Shown piece after piece: positions 29,797 to 39,958 of a stretch of 64,000 nt of DNA (positions within the stretch are counted from its first letter, which is position 1; the number at the start of each line of letters is the position of its first letter). The stretch is taken from NCBI RefSeq assembly GCF_900110225.1, contig NZ_FOCW01000001.1, forward strand, positions 992,001 through 1,056,000, written 5' to 3'. A program made the translations under genes and the position numbers. The DNA is from Allobrachymonas denitrificans DSM 15123 (GTDB lineage: Bacteria; Pseudomonadota; Gammaproteobacteria; Burkholderiales; Burkholderiaceae_C). The notes under the pieces were generated by a model that was given only the letters and a program-made list of their open reading frames with translations, was not told where the DNA came from and searched no databases.

Positions 29797-30755
29797 GTGC
29801 CCAGGGTGGAGCCAGCGCCGAGTGGGCCACGCGCCGCGAGCGCAGCCAGGTGCCTGTGGTGCGCTTCATGGTCTGGCTTTCGCTGTTGCTGGGCCGGCCG
29901 CTGAGCCGCGTGGTGCTGCGGGGCATTGCCGTCTATTTCCTGCTGTTTTCTCCGGCCTCGCGCAAGGCCTTGCAGCGGTACTACCAGCATCTCTGGCAGC
30001 GCCCAGCAGGGTGGGGGCAGCTGTACCGGCACTTTCTGAGCTTTGCCACCACCATCCACGACCGTGTCTTTGTGCTCAACGGGCAGATGGATCTGTTCGA
30101 CATCCGTCTCGAAGGACGCGAGGCGCTGGAAGCGGAGCTGGCCAAGGGGCGCGGGCTGATCATCATGGGTGCGCACTTTGGCAGTTTTGCCATGCTCAAG
30201 GCCTTTGGCGATGCGCACCAGCGCCGTGCCCACATGCTGATGTACGAGGAAAACGCCAGCAAGATCAACGGCATATTGGCGGCCATCAATCCGGACGCAC
30301 CGCGCCACATCATTGCGCTCAACCGGGTCGATTCCATGCTGCTGGCGCGCGAAAAGCTGGAGCAGGGCGACATGCTGGGCTTGCTGGCCGATCGCGGGCT
30401 GGACGATGACGATGTGGTGCGCCTGCCTTTTTTGGGCGAAGAAGCGTCATTCCCTGCGGGGCCGCTGCGGCTGGCCGCCATGCTGCGCTGCCCGGTGTTT
30501 TTTCTGGCCGGGGTGTACGAGGCAGGCAACCGCTACCGCGTGCATGCGGTGCCGCTGGCCGATTTTTCCGATTGCCCGCGTGGCGAGCGCCCCCAGCGCC
30601 TGCAGGCTGCGCAACAGGCCTATGTGAGCGAGCTGGAGGAGCAGTGCCGGACAGCACCGCACAACTGGTTCAATTTTTTTGATTTCTGGAAACCTTCGCC
30701 CGCGAAGCGTGTCCAAACCGGGCAGGGCGTGACGGCGCCCGACGCCGGCTCCTGA
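29793..30755 (+). CDS. LpxL/HtrB-like lysophospholipid acyltransferase
   Basis: A 320-residue membrane-associated acyltransferase with GLIIMGAHFGSFAML (catalytic His) and GLLADRGLDDDDVVRLPFLGE further on, as in the LABLAT family. One hydrophobic segment lies near the N-terminus. In aryl-polyene systems such an enzyme is thought to transfer the polyene acyl group from ACP to a lipid or sugar-lipid acceptor. 4-base overlap with the ligase. Confidence 0.85.
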   Translation: MSAQGGASAEWATRRERSQVPVVRFMVWLSLLLGRPLSRVVLRGIAVYFLLFSPASRKALQRYYQHLWQRPAGWGQLYRHFLSFATTIHDRVFVLNGQMDLFDIRLEGREALEAELAKGRGLIIMGAHFGSFAMLKAFGDAHQRRAHMLMYEENASKINGILAAINPDAPRHIIALNRVDSMLLAREKLEQGDMLGLLADRGLDDDDVVRLPFLGEEASFPAGPLRLAAMLRCPVFFLAGVYEAGNRYRVHAVPLADFSDCPRGERPQRLQAAQQAYVSELEEQCRTAPHNWFNFFDFWKPSPAKRVQTGQGVTAPDAGS

Positions 30756-30773
30756 TTTCCGAAAGGTTTTTGC

Positions 30774-31364
30774 ATGCAAGTTCCCGTTTCTTCCCGCTTT
30801 TTCCGCCGTGTGGCACTGCTGGCAGCAGGCTTCGCCCTGTCTGCGCCTGCCTGGGCACTCGACATGGGCCAGCTGATGCAGAACATGGGCCAGTACAAGG
30901 AACGCACCGGCCGCTTTGTGGAAACAAAGCACATGAAGGTGCTGGACAAGCCGCTGCGCAGTACAGGCGAGGTACGCTATGTGGCGCCGCAACTGTTCGA
31001 GAAAAAGACGGTCGAGCCCACCGCCGAGTTGTTGCGTGTGGACGGCGATGCCCTGCGTGTGGAGCGCGGCGGCAAGACCTACAACGTACGGCTGTCCAGC
31101 CAGCCGCAGGCAGCGGCCTTTGTGGATGTGATCGTCGGCCTGCTGACCGGTGACGCGGGCAAGCTCGAGCGCAGCTATGACTACGAGCTCAAGGGCACCG
31201 CGAAGAAGTGGACCCTGGCCATGGTGCCCAAGGATGTGAAGATGAAGTCCATCATCAGCAAGGTGGTGGCCAGCGGCGACAGGGAGCAGGTGCGCACCAT
31301 CGAATACCAGCAGGCCGACGGTGACCGCTCCGTGATGGTGATCGAGCCGCTGGACAAGCGTTGA
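30774..31364 (+). CDS. LolA-related outer-membrane lipoprotein carrier protein
   Basis: A 196-residue periplasmic protein with a signal peptide (ALLAAGFALSAPAWAL). The mature part has the LolA-like half-barrel pattern: GRFVETKHMKVLDKPLRSTG, VEPTAELLRVDGDALRVE and a Lys-rich strand region. Cluster LolA homologues are believed to ferry the lipidated polyene across the periplasm. It follows the acyltransferase by 18 bases. Confidence 0.85.
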   Translation: MQVPVSSRFFRRVALLAAGFALSAPAWALDMGQLMQNMGQYKERTGRFVETKHMKVLDKPLRSTGEVRYVAPQLFEKKTVEPTAELLRVDGDALRVERGGKTYNVRLSSQPQAAAFVDVIVGLLTGDAGKLERSYDYELKGTAKKWTLAMVPKDVKMKSIISKVVASGDREQVRTIEYQQADGDRSVMVIEPLDKR

Positions 31365-31373
31365 GGGGCTGAC

Positions 31374-31880
31374 ATGGCCGAGTTGCAGGCGGTCCAGGCG
31401 GACATCACCACACTGCAGGTGGATGCCATCGTCAATGCGGCCAACAACAGCCTGCTGGGTGGCGGCGGGGTTGACGGTGCCATTCACCGCGCTGCCGGCC
31501 CGCAATTGCTGGCCGAATGCCGCACGCTGCACGGCTGTGCCACGGGCGAGGCCAAGATTACCGGTGGCTACCGCCTGCCGGCACGTCACGTGATCCATGT
31601 GGTGGGGCCGGTCTGGCACGGGGGCGGGCAGGGCGAAGCCGGGCTGCTGGCGTCCTGTTACCGCAACGCGCTGCTGCTGGCCGGCCAGCATGGGGTGACA
31701 AGCATCGCGTTTCCCGGCGTCAGCACCGGTGTGTATGGCTATCCGCATGCCGAGGCTGCCGCCATCGCCGTGCAGACCGTGCGCGCTACGCTGCCGCAGC
31801 TGCCCGGCTTGCAGCAGGTGCTTTTCTGCTGCTTTTCTTCCGCCGATCTGCAGACCTACCAGCGCCTGCTCGCTGACTGA
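31374..31880 (+). CDS. Macro-domain ADP-ribose hydrolase (YmdB-like)
   Basis: A 168-residue single macro domain: [23 protein letters not shown] (ADP-ribose pocket, with the conserved Asn-Ala-Ala-Asn), then [12 protein letters not shown] phosphate loop. Relatives remove acetyl from O-acetyl-ADP-ribose or ADP-ribose from proteins. It starts 9 bases after the LolA-like stop and is thus inside the pigment operon, an unusual position. No link to pigment chemistry is known to me. Confidence 0.92.
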   Translation: MAELQAVQADITTLQVDAIVNAANNSLLGGGGVDGAIHRAAGPQLLAECRTLHGCATGEAKITGGYRLPARHVIHVVGPVWHGGGQGEAGLLASCYRNALLLAGQHGVTSIAFPGVSTGVYGYPHAEAAAIAVQTVRATLPQLPGLQQVLFCCFSSADLQTYQRLLAD

Positions 31881-31980
31881 ACCCGGTTTGCCGCGTGGCA
31901 TTCCGGCACGCACGCGCGCTTTGGCATCGCTTTCTCGGTGACAATGTCAGCTTTTTGGCGCACAAGGCGGGAAGGGTTGC

Positions 31981-34401
31981 ATGGGTTTCTGGCGTAGCAG
32001 GGCGGTCTGGATCTGGTTGCTGACACTGGTGGTCGGCGTGCTGGTGATCGCCCGCAGCACCTTTACTACCGACATGTCGGCCTTTCTGCCGCAGAGTCCG
32101 AGCAAGCAGCAGCAGCTGCTGGTGGACCAGATCACCGTGGGCAGTGTGTCGCGCATGTTGCTGATGGGGCTGGAAGGGGGCACGCAGGAGCAGCGCGAGG
32201 CAGCTTCGCAGGCGCTGGCCCGGCAGATGCGCGCCAGCGATCGCTTTTCCATCGTGGCCAATGGGGCCGCCGAGGCGTTCGAGAAGGACCGTGTCTTCCT
32301 GTTCGAGAACCGCTATCTGCTCAGCCCTGCCGTCAAGGACGGGCATTTCAGCGTGGAGGGGCTGCGCCAGTCCATCGCGCAGTCCGTCGACATGCTGGGC
32401 TCCCCGGCCGGCATGCTGCTCAAGGAACTCTTTCCGCGTGACCCGACCGGCGAGTTGCTGGCGCTGGTGGATGAGCTGAACAGCGCCGACAGGCCGGGCG
32501 GGGGTGGTGTGTGGACGTCCAGGGACGGACAGCGGGCCATCCTGATGGCGCAGACGCGCGCGGCCGGCTCCGATACGGATGCCCAGGAGCAGGCGCTGGG
32601 CACGGTGCGACAGGCGTTTGCCGACGTTCAGGCGCAGGATGCGTCGCTGCAGCCGGTCAAGCTGCTGCTTTCCGGGGCGCCGGTGTTTTCCGTCGATGCG
32701 CGCAACACCATCCGCAGCGAAGCCACGCGCCTGTCGGTGGCCGGTTTTCTGGCGGTGCTGACGCTGCTGCTGCTGGTCTACCGTTCCCCGTGGACGGTCG
32801 GCATGAGTCTGGTGCCGGTGTTCACGGCGGTGGTGATGGGCATTGCGTCCGTCAGTCTGGTGTTCGGGGTGGTGCATGGCATTACCGTGGGGTTCGGCAC
32901 CACGCTGATCGGCGAGGCGGTCGATTACAGCATCTATTACTTCGTGCAGTCGGGGCGTGTGGGCTCCAGCGGGGCTGCAGGCAGTGCTGCCTGGGCGAAG
33001 CGTTTCTGGCCCACCATCCGGCTGGGCGTGTTGACTTCGGTGTTCGGCTTTGCCGCGCTGGTGTTTGCCGGCTTTCCTGGGCTGGCGCAGCTGGGTCTGT
33101 ATTCCATCACCGGCCTGTGTACGGCGGCGCTGGTGACGCGCTACGTGCTGCCGCACCTGCCGGCGCGTTCCGTCAATCTCGCGCCGGCGCGCAGGCTGGG
33201 ACTGTGGCTGACGCGGCGTGTGACCGACCTGCGCCGTCTTCGGCCGCTGGCCCTGCTGGTCGCGCTGGCGGCAGTCGGTGTGCTGGTCTGGGTGTCGCTG
33301 CATGGCACGATCTGGAACCGCGCGCTGTCGGGCCTTAGCCCTGTGTCCCAGGAAGCCCAGGATCTGGATGAGTCGCTGCGGCGCGATCTGGGGCAGCCCG
33401 ACTTGCGCTATCTGGTGGTGGTTTCCGCGCCGGACCGTGAGACTTTACTGCAGCGTACCGAGCAGGTCAGTGGCAGCCTGCAGCAGCTGGTGGACAAGCA
33501 GAGCATTTCCGGTTTCGAGACGCCGACGCGCTATCTGCCGAGTGCGGCCACGCAGAACGCACGCCGTGCCACCATGCCGGAGCCGGCAGAGCTGCAGGCG
33601 CGTCTGCAGCAGGCGCTGGCGCCGCTGCCGGTGCGCCCGGAAACGCTGCAGCCCTTTGTGCAGGATCTGGAGCGGGCGCGCCAGCAGCCGATGATCACCC
33701 CCGATAGTCTGAAAGGCACCGCGCTGGCACTGACGCTGGAGGCCATGCTGGTGCAGCGCGAGAATGGCTGGTCGGCCTTGCTGCCGCTGCGCGCTCCCGT
33801 GGATGCGCAGGGCAAGTCGCAGGAGATCGACGGCGCGGCTGTCCAGCGCGTGCTGGATGCGGATGCGGCCAGTGCCGGAGCTCCTGCGACGGAAGTGATG
33901 TTCATCGACATCACCACGGAAACCCGTGATCTGTATGCGCGCTATTTCAATGAGGCGTTGATGCTCTCGCTGGCCGGCCTGCTGGCGATTGTGGTCCTGC
34001 TGGGCTGGTCGCTCAAGAGCGGGCAACGCCTGCTGCGCGTGCTCACGCCCATCCTCCTGGCAGAAGTAGTGGTAGTGGCCGGACTGGTGCTGCTGGGAGA
34101 GCGGCTGACGCTGCTGCACCTGATCGGCCTGTTGCTGGTGGTGGCGGTGGGCTCCAATTACACGCTGTTCTTTGACCGCTACGATCTGGAGGATGAAGGC
34201 GAGTCCATCACCATGGTGTCGCTGCTGGTGGCCAACCTGGCTGCCGTGTTCGGTTTTGGCGTGCTGGCCTTCTCGCAGGTGCCTGTGCTCCGCGCCATTG
34301 GTGCCACTGTCGGCCCGGGCGCCGTGATTGCCTTGCTGTTTGCCACCATTCTCACGCGCAAGCCGGCTGGCAGGGCGGCTGTGAGCGAGGGGCAGGCATG
34401 A
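31981..34401 (+). CDS. MMPL/RND-family exporter
   Basis: An 806-residue inner-membrane exporter with two repeats, each with one N-terminal helix, a large periplasmic domain and five clustered helices (about 240-430 and 650-800). FGTTLIGEAVDYSIYYFVQ and VGSNYTLFFDRYD are the paired helix-4 motifs with acidic residues used for proton coupling. Every known aryl-polyene cluster has such an exporter. A GGAAGGG site precedes ATG 31981. The gap of 100 bases from the macro gene is the longest inside the right arm. Confidence 0.9.
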   Translation: MGFWRSRAVWIWLLTLVVGVLVIARSTFTTDMSAFLPQSPSKQQQLLVDQITVGSVSRMLLMGLEGGTQEQREAASQALARQMRASDRFSIVANGAAEAFEKDRVFLFENRYLLSPAVKDGHFSVEGLRQSIAQSVDMLGSPAGMLLKELFPRDPTGELLALVDELNSADRPGGGGVWTSRDGQRAILMAQTRAAGSDTDAQEQALGTVRQAFADVQAQDASLQPVKLLLSGAPVFSVDARNTIRSEATRLSVAGFLAVLTLLLLVYRSPWTVGMSLVPVFTAVVMGIASVSLVFGVVHGITVGFGTTLIGEAVDYSIYYFVQSGRVGSSGAAGSAAWAKRFWPTIRLGVLTSVFGFAALVFAGFPGLAQLGLYSITGLCTAALVTRYVLPHLPARSVNLAPARRLGLWLTRRVTDLRRLRPLALLVALAAVGVLVWVSLHGTIWNRALSGLSPVSQEAQDLDESLRRDLGQPDLRYLVVVSAPDRETLLQRTEQVSGSLQQLVDKQSISGFETPTRYLPSAATQNARRATMPEPAELQARLQQALAPLPVRPETLQPFVQDLERARQQPMITPDSLKGTALALTLEAMLVQRENGWSALLPLRAPVDAQGKSQEIDGAAVQRVLDADAASAGAPATEVMFIDITTETRDLYARYFNEALMLSLAGLLAIVVLLGWSLKSGQRLLRVLTPILLAEVVVVAGLVLLGERLTLLHLIGLLLVVAVGSNYTLFFDRYDLEDEGESITMVSLLVANLAAVFGFGVLAFSQVPVLRAIGATVGPGAVIALLFATILTRKPAGRAAVSEGQA

Positions 34402-35399
34402 GCGCACCGTCAATGGAGGATAGCAGCCGGATGCAGGGCGTTTCGCCCGTCAAAGGGGATTTGGCGGCGCATGCCCCTGTCCAGCCGGGTATTGCCGTCA
34501 CTGACGGGTCTGTTGAACTGAGCGAACCGGAAAGCGGGATTTGGCGCCCGGTTCCGCTGGTCTGGATCAGCGTCGCGTGGCATCTGGCCTGCCTGCTGGC
34601 GCTGGTGTGGCGGCCTGGGGACTGGCCGTACTGGCTGGGCTTGCTGGCTTTGAACCATCTGCTGCTCACCGTGCTGGTGTTTCTGCCGCGCAACCGCTGG
34701 CTTGGCCGCACGCTGACACGCTTGCCACCCGATGCACGAGGGCGCCGCCAGGTGGCGCTCACCTTCGATGACGGCCCCGATCCCGTGGTGACGCCCCAGG
34801 TGCTGGACCTGCTCGACCGTCATGGCGCGCGCGCCAGTTTTTTCTGCATCGGCAGCCGCGTGCGCCAGCACCCCGAGCTGGTACGTGAGATCGTCGCGCG
34901 GGGGCATACCGTGGAAAACCACGGAGATGCCCATTCGCCCATTTTTGCCCTTTGGGGCATGGCACGCATGCGACGGGATATTGCCGCGATGCAGCAGTCG
35001 CTGCGTGATGCAGGCGTGCCTCCGGCCCGTTTTTTCCGTCCCACGGCAGGATTCCGCAATCCGCTGCTGGATCCGGTGCTGGCCAGGATGGGCCTGCAAC
35101 TGGCGATGTGGGAGCGGCGCAGTTTCGATACGCGCGACGGCAACCCAGCACGTGTACTTGCACGCCTGGTTCGTGGCCTGGCGGCAGGTGATATCCTGCT
35201 GCTCCACGATGGCAACAGCGCTGTCACGACCGATGGACGGCCGGTGGTGTTGGAAGTGCTGCCACAATTGCTGCGACGGTTGCAGCAAGCCGGCCTGCAG
35301 CCTGTCCACCTGCGGGAGGCATTGGCCCCGCAGACTTCTGTCCACCCTGATCCCGACGCACAAACCCTGCTTGCGCGCCTCGCGCACCAAGACCCGTGA
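34398..35399 (+). CDS. NodB-type polysaccharide deacetylase family protein, membrane-anchored
   Basis: A 333-residue protein with two N-terminal hydrophobic helices and a carbohydrate esterase 4 domain from about 115: VALTFDDGPDPVV (motif 1 with the two metal/base aspartates), HTVENHGDAHSP (metal-binding histidines), RFFRPTAGFRNP (motif 3) and ILLLHDGN. It overlaps the MMPL gene by 4 bases and the ketosynthase by GTGA. It would deacetylate an N-acetyl sugar, possibly one in the glycolipid carrying the polyene; that link is inference. Confidence 0.87.
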   Translation: MSAPSMEDSSRMQGVSPVKGDLAAHAPVQPGIAVTDGSVELSEPESGIWRPVPLVWISVAWHLACLLALVWRPGDWPYWLGLLALNHLLLTVLVFLPRNRWLGRTLTRLPPDARGRRQVALTFDDGPDPVVTPQVLDLLDRHGARASFFCIGSRVRQHPELVREIVARGHTVENHGDAHSPIFALWGMARMRRDIAAMQQSLRDAGVPPARFFRPTAGFRNPLLDPVLARMGLQLAMWERRSFDTRDGNPARVLARLVRGLAAGDILLLHDGNSAVTTDGRPVVLEVLPQLLRRLQQAGLQPVHLREALAPQTSVHPDPDAQTLLARLAHQDP

Positions 35400-36610
35400 A
35401 CCCGATTCTTCTCACCCACTACACGGCGACCACCTGCCTCGGCGTTGGCAACGCAGCCCTGCTGCAGGCCTTGCGCAGCATGCGCAGCGGGCTGGCTCCG
35501 TGCGATTTCGATACCGTCGATTTCCCGACCTGGACCGGGAAGGTTGCGGACCTGGAAAACGTCCGACTTCCGGAAGGTCTGCAACACTACGACTGCCGCA
35601 ACAACCGCCTGGCCCAGCTCGGCTTGCAGGCGGATGGCTTTGCCGACGCTGTGCGCCAGGCCATGCAGCGCTATGGGGCAGACCGCGTGGCCGTGGTGCT
35701 CGGCACCAGCACGGCAGGCATTTATTCGACTGAATTGGCTTATCGTATGCGCGATGCCGAGACGGGTGCGCTGCCGTCCGACTTCCATTACGCCGAAACG
35801 CACAACACCTTTTCGGTCGGAGCCTTCGTCAAGGACTGGTTCGGCTTGCAGGGCCCGGCCGAAGTGGTGTCCACGGCCTGCTCGTCCTCGGCCAAGGTGT
35901 TTGCTAGTGCAGCGCGTCTGCTGCAGGCGGGTCTGGTGGATGCGGTGGTGGTGGGCGGTGTCGATACGCTGTGCCTGACCACCCTCTATGGCTTCCGCTC
36001 GCTGGGGTTGACTTCAGGGCAGGCCTGCAGACCGTACGATGGTGCCCGCGACGGCCTGTCTATTGGTGAGGCAGCTGCTTTTGCACTGGTGGAGCGCCTG
36101 CCGCATGATGCGCAAGCACTTCCCGCCGGCAGCGTCCTGCTGACCGGCTATGGTGAAACCAGTGACGCACACCACATGTCGGCGCCGCATCCCGAAGGGG
36201 CTGGCGCCCAGGCGGCCATGCAGGCGGCCTTGCAGATGGCGGGACTGCAGCCGCAGCACATCGGCTACATCAACCTGCATGGCACCGCCACGCCAAGCAA
36301 CGATCTGGCCGAAGGCAGGGCCGTGCGCGCGGTGTTCGGTACGGATACACCCTGCAGCTCGACCAAGGGCTTTACCGGCCACACGCTGGGGGCTGCGGGC
36401 GGGGTGGAAGCAGTGGTCTGCGCACTGGCGCTGACGCAGGGCTTCGCGCCCGGTAGCGCCGGCACACAGGCGCTGGACCCGGCCATTGCGCCGCTGCGTT
36501 ACCTGTTGCAGCCCGAGGACTTGCCCTTGCAGCATGCCTTGAGCAACTCCTTCGGATTCGGCGGCAGCAACTGCAGCCTGGTATTCAGCCGCGCGGGAGG
36601 TGCCGCATGA
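35396..36610 (+). CDS. Beta-ketoacyl-ACP synthase of the aryl-polyene cluster (right arm)
   Basis: A 404-residue ketosynthase starting at GTG 35396, which overlaps the previous stop (GTGA). The triad is intact: Cys in VSTACSSSAKVFA, His in NLHGTATPSND, His in GFTGHTLGAAGG; NSFGFGGSNCSL ends the fold. With the adjacent chain-length-factor-like protein it probably forms the heterodimer that elongates the polyene (ApeO-ApeC type). Confidence 0.92.
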   Translation: MNPILLTHYTATTCLGVGNAALLQALRSMRSGLAPCDFDTVDFPTWTGKVADLENVRLPEGLQHYDCRNNRLAQLGLQADGFADAVRQAMQRYGADRVAVVLGTSTAGIYSTELAYRMRDAETGALPSDFHYAETHNTFSVGAFVKDWFGLQGPAEVVSTACSSSAKVFASAARLLQAGLVDAVVVGGVDTLCLTTLYGFRSLGLTSGQACRPYDGARDGLSIGEAAAFALVERLPHDAQALPAGSVLLTGYGETSDAHHMSAPHPEGAGAQAAMQAALQMAGLQPQHIGYINLHGTATPSNDLAEGRAVRAVFGTDTPCSSTKGFTGHTLGAAGGVEAVVCALALTQGFAPGSAGTQALDPAIAPLRYLLQPEDLPLQHALSNSFGFGGSNCSLVFSRAGGAA

Positions 36611-37443
36611 CGACGCCTGCGCTGCAACTGTGGGTGCATGGCCTGGCCGTACTGGGGCCGGGGCTCGCAAACTGGCCGCAAGCACGCGCCGTGCTGCGTG
36701 GCGAGGAGGCCTATGCACCCGCCGCCACGGTATTGCCCGCACCCGAAATGCTCCCTCCGGCCGAGCGCCGGCGTTCCAGCCGCGTAATCAAGCTGGTGAT
36801 GGCCTTGGGTGCCGAAGCCTGTGCCCAGGCCGGCCTCGCGCCTTCCGCTCTCGCCTCCGTATTCACCTCGTCGACCGGCGATGGCCACAACTGCCATGCC
36901 ATCTGCGAAGTACTGGCCAGCGACCAGCGCGACGTTTCGCCCACGCGCTTCCACAACTCGGTCCACAACACGGCAGCGGGCTACTGGTGCATTGCGGCCC
37001 AGGCCACCGGTCCATGCCAGGTGCTGGCAGCGTATGACGCCAGCTTTGCCGCAGGCCTGCTGGAAGCAGCAGTGCAGGGCGTGTGCGAGGCGCGCGACAT
37101 GCTGCTGGTGGCCTACGATGCCGACTATCCCGAGCCCTTGCGTGCCACGCGCCCGGTGCCTGATGCGGCCGGCCTGGCCATGGTGCTGCGTGCGCAGCAG
37201 CAAGCCGGCGCGCTGGCGCGTCTGGATATCCGCTGGCTGGGCGGGCAGTCTGTCAGTGCAGCTGCCACAGATGCTGAATCCGGCCAGGAAATGGCGACCC
37301 CCGCGCTGGAGCAGTTGCGCGCCAGCATTCCTGCCATGCGTGCCTTGCCGCTGCTGCAGCTGCTGGCCAGTGGCCAGGCAGGCAGGGTGATCGTGCCTTC
37401 GCTGCCCGGTCAGTACCTGCAGGTGGACGTCACGCCATGCTGA
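36607..37443 (+). CDS. Ketosynthase-like chain length factor (ApeC type)
   Basis: A 278-residue partial ketosynthase fold (ketoacyl-synt_2 family). No TACSS cysteine motif is present; the corresponding region reads RFHNSVHNTAAGYWC. This is the non-catalytic partner of the upstream ketosynthase that sets chain length in aryl-polyene synthases. ATG overlaps the ketosynthase stop by 4 bases. Confidence 0.88.
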   Translation: MTTPALQLWVHGLAVLGPGLANWPQARAVLRGEEAYAPAATVLPAPEMLPPAERRRSSRVIKLVMALGAEACAQAGLAPSALASVFTSSTGDGHNCHAICEVLASDQRDVSPTRFHNSVHNTAAGYWCIAAQATGPCQVLAAYDASFAAGLLEAAVQGVCEARDMLLVAYDADYPEPLRATRPVPDAAGLAMVLRAQQQAGALARLDIRWLGGQSVSAAATDAESGQEMATPALEQLRASIPAMRALPLLQLLASGQAGRVIVPSLPGQYLQVDVTPC

Positions 37444-37883
37444 TGGGCCAGAGCGAGATCGCGTCCCGCATTCCGCATCAGGGCAGCATGTGCCTGTTGC
37501 AGGAAGTGCAAGCCATGGACGCCGACCACATCATCTGTGCCACGCGCACCCATCTGGATCCCGCCAATCCGATGCGCGAAGGCGGCCGCATGGGTGCGGC
37601 CCTGGGCATTGAATACGCCGCGCAGGCCATGGCCCTGCATTGCGCCCTGCAGCAACCGCAGGGCGAACGTCCACGCGGGGGCTACCTGACCAGCGTGCGT
37701 GACGTGCAGTTGCTAGCCGACGTGCTGGATGCCATTCCCGAACCGCTGTCCGTTCGTGCCGAACGGATCGCCGCCAGCGAGCAGACCGCCATGTACCAGT
37801 TCACCATCCACGCTGGCGAGCGCCTGTTGCTGCAGGGGCGCATTGCGGCTGTACTCGACGTGGCGGCTGCCCACGTGTCCTGA
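37437..37883 (+). CDS. ApeP-like hotdog dehydratase
   Basis: A 148-residue hotdog protein with IPHQGSMCLLQEV and LGIEYAAQAMALHCALQ, the conserved blocks of the ApeP family, but without the GHFPG loop of FabZ. In characterised systems ApeP pairs with ApeI as dehydratase. It overlaps the chain-length factor by 7 bases; a second ATG at 37443 is possible. Confidence 0.85.
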   Translation: MLMGQSEIASRIPHQGSMCLLQEVQAMDADHIICATRTHLDPANPMREGGRMGAALGIEYAAQAMALHCALQQPQGERPRGGYLTSVRDVQLLADVLDAIPEPLSVRAERIAASEQTAMYQFTIHAGERLLLQGRIAAVLDVAAAHVS

Positions 37884-37901
37884 TTTTCCGATTTTCTGAC
37901 C

Positions 37902-38641
<740 letters not shown>

Positions 38642-38645
<4 letters not shown>

Positions 38646-39955
38646 GTGTGGCCAGCGAGGCGCTGTCCGGCGTACACAAGAGCGAGCTGCTGTTGTTCTT
38701 CACGCTGCTGCAGCTGTGCGTAATCGTGCTGGCAGGGCGCATCGGCGCGAACCTGGCGCTGCGCTGGGGCCAGTCGGCGGCGGTGGGCGAGATCATCATC
38801 GGCATCATCCTGGGGCCGACACTGTTCGGCTGGCTGTGGCCGGATGCCTTCAATTTCGTGTTCCGCTCCACGCCGGGCGATGCCATGCAGATCCTGTCGC
38901 AGATCGGCCTGATCCTGCTGATGTTCCAGATCGGCATGGAGTTCGAGTTTTCGCATCTGGCCGAGAAGGAGCACCGGCGCAGCGTGACGCGTATCGCCGT
39001 GGCCAGTATGGTGGTGCCGTTCGGGCTGGGTTACGCGCTGGGCTACTGGATGACGCCGGTGCTGACGCCGCAGGCCAACCCGACGGCGGCAGCCCTGTTC
39101 GTCGGCACGGCCTTCTCCATCACGGCGCTGCCCATTCTGGGGCGCATGCTGATCGAATTCGACATTGCGCGCAAGCCGCTGGGCGTGATCGCCATCAGCG
39201 CGGCGGCCATCAATGACGTGGTGGGCTGGCTGCTGCTGGCGCTGGTGACCATGCTGGCGGTGTCGGGCTTTGATGCCGCGCAGTTCGGCTCGACTCTGGT
39301 GCTGCTGCTGGTGTATGTGGCGGTGTGCTGGTGGGGCGTGCGGCCCTTGCTGCGCTGGTGCGTGCGCCATCTGGGCGGTGCGGAAGGCTGGAGCAATAAC
39401 CTGCTGGGCGTGATCCTGGTGCTGGTTTTCATCAGCGCCATCGTTACCTACAAACTGGGCATCTTCGCCATTTTCGGCGGCTTCATGCTCGGCGTGCTGC
39501 TGCACGACCAGCCGCAGTTTGTCGATGCCTGGCGCCGGCATATCGGGCAGTTCGTGAACGTGTTCTTCCTGCCGATCTTCTTCACTTACACTGGCCTGCG
39601 CACGGATATTGGCGGGCTGGACAGCCTGGGTCTGTGGGGATGGTGCGCTATCGTGGTGCTGGCAGCCTGCCTCGGCAAGTATCTGCCGTCCTATCTGGCG
39701 GCGCGTTCGGCCGGCATGTCGCATGGCGAATCACAGATCGTCGGCGTGATGATGAACACCCGCGCGCTGATGGAGCTGATCGTCATCAACATCGGCTACG
39801 ACCTGGGGGTGATCTCGAAGAACGTGTTCACCATGCTGGTCATCATGGCCATCGTGAGCACGGTCATCACCACGCCGGTGCTGCGGCACTATCTGCCCAA
39901 GCTGGGCTACCGGCAGGTGAAGGCGCATGTGCCCGAAGAGGTGACGGCGGACTGA
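38642..39955 (+). CDS. Monovalent cation:proton antiporter, CPA2 family
   Basis: A 437-residue inner-membrane protein with about 12 helices, including LGPTLFGWLWPD, GMEFEFSHLAEKE, AFSITALPILGRML and SAAAINDVVGWLLL, which holds the Asp typical of CPA2 exchangers. No C-terminal TrkA-N domain. ATG 38642 overlaps the FabG stop (ATGA), placing it in the pigment operon. It could supply or use the proton gradient that drives MMPL export, or be an unrelated passenger. Confidence 0.88.
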
Positions 39956-39958
39956 GCC

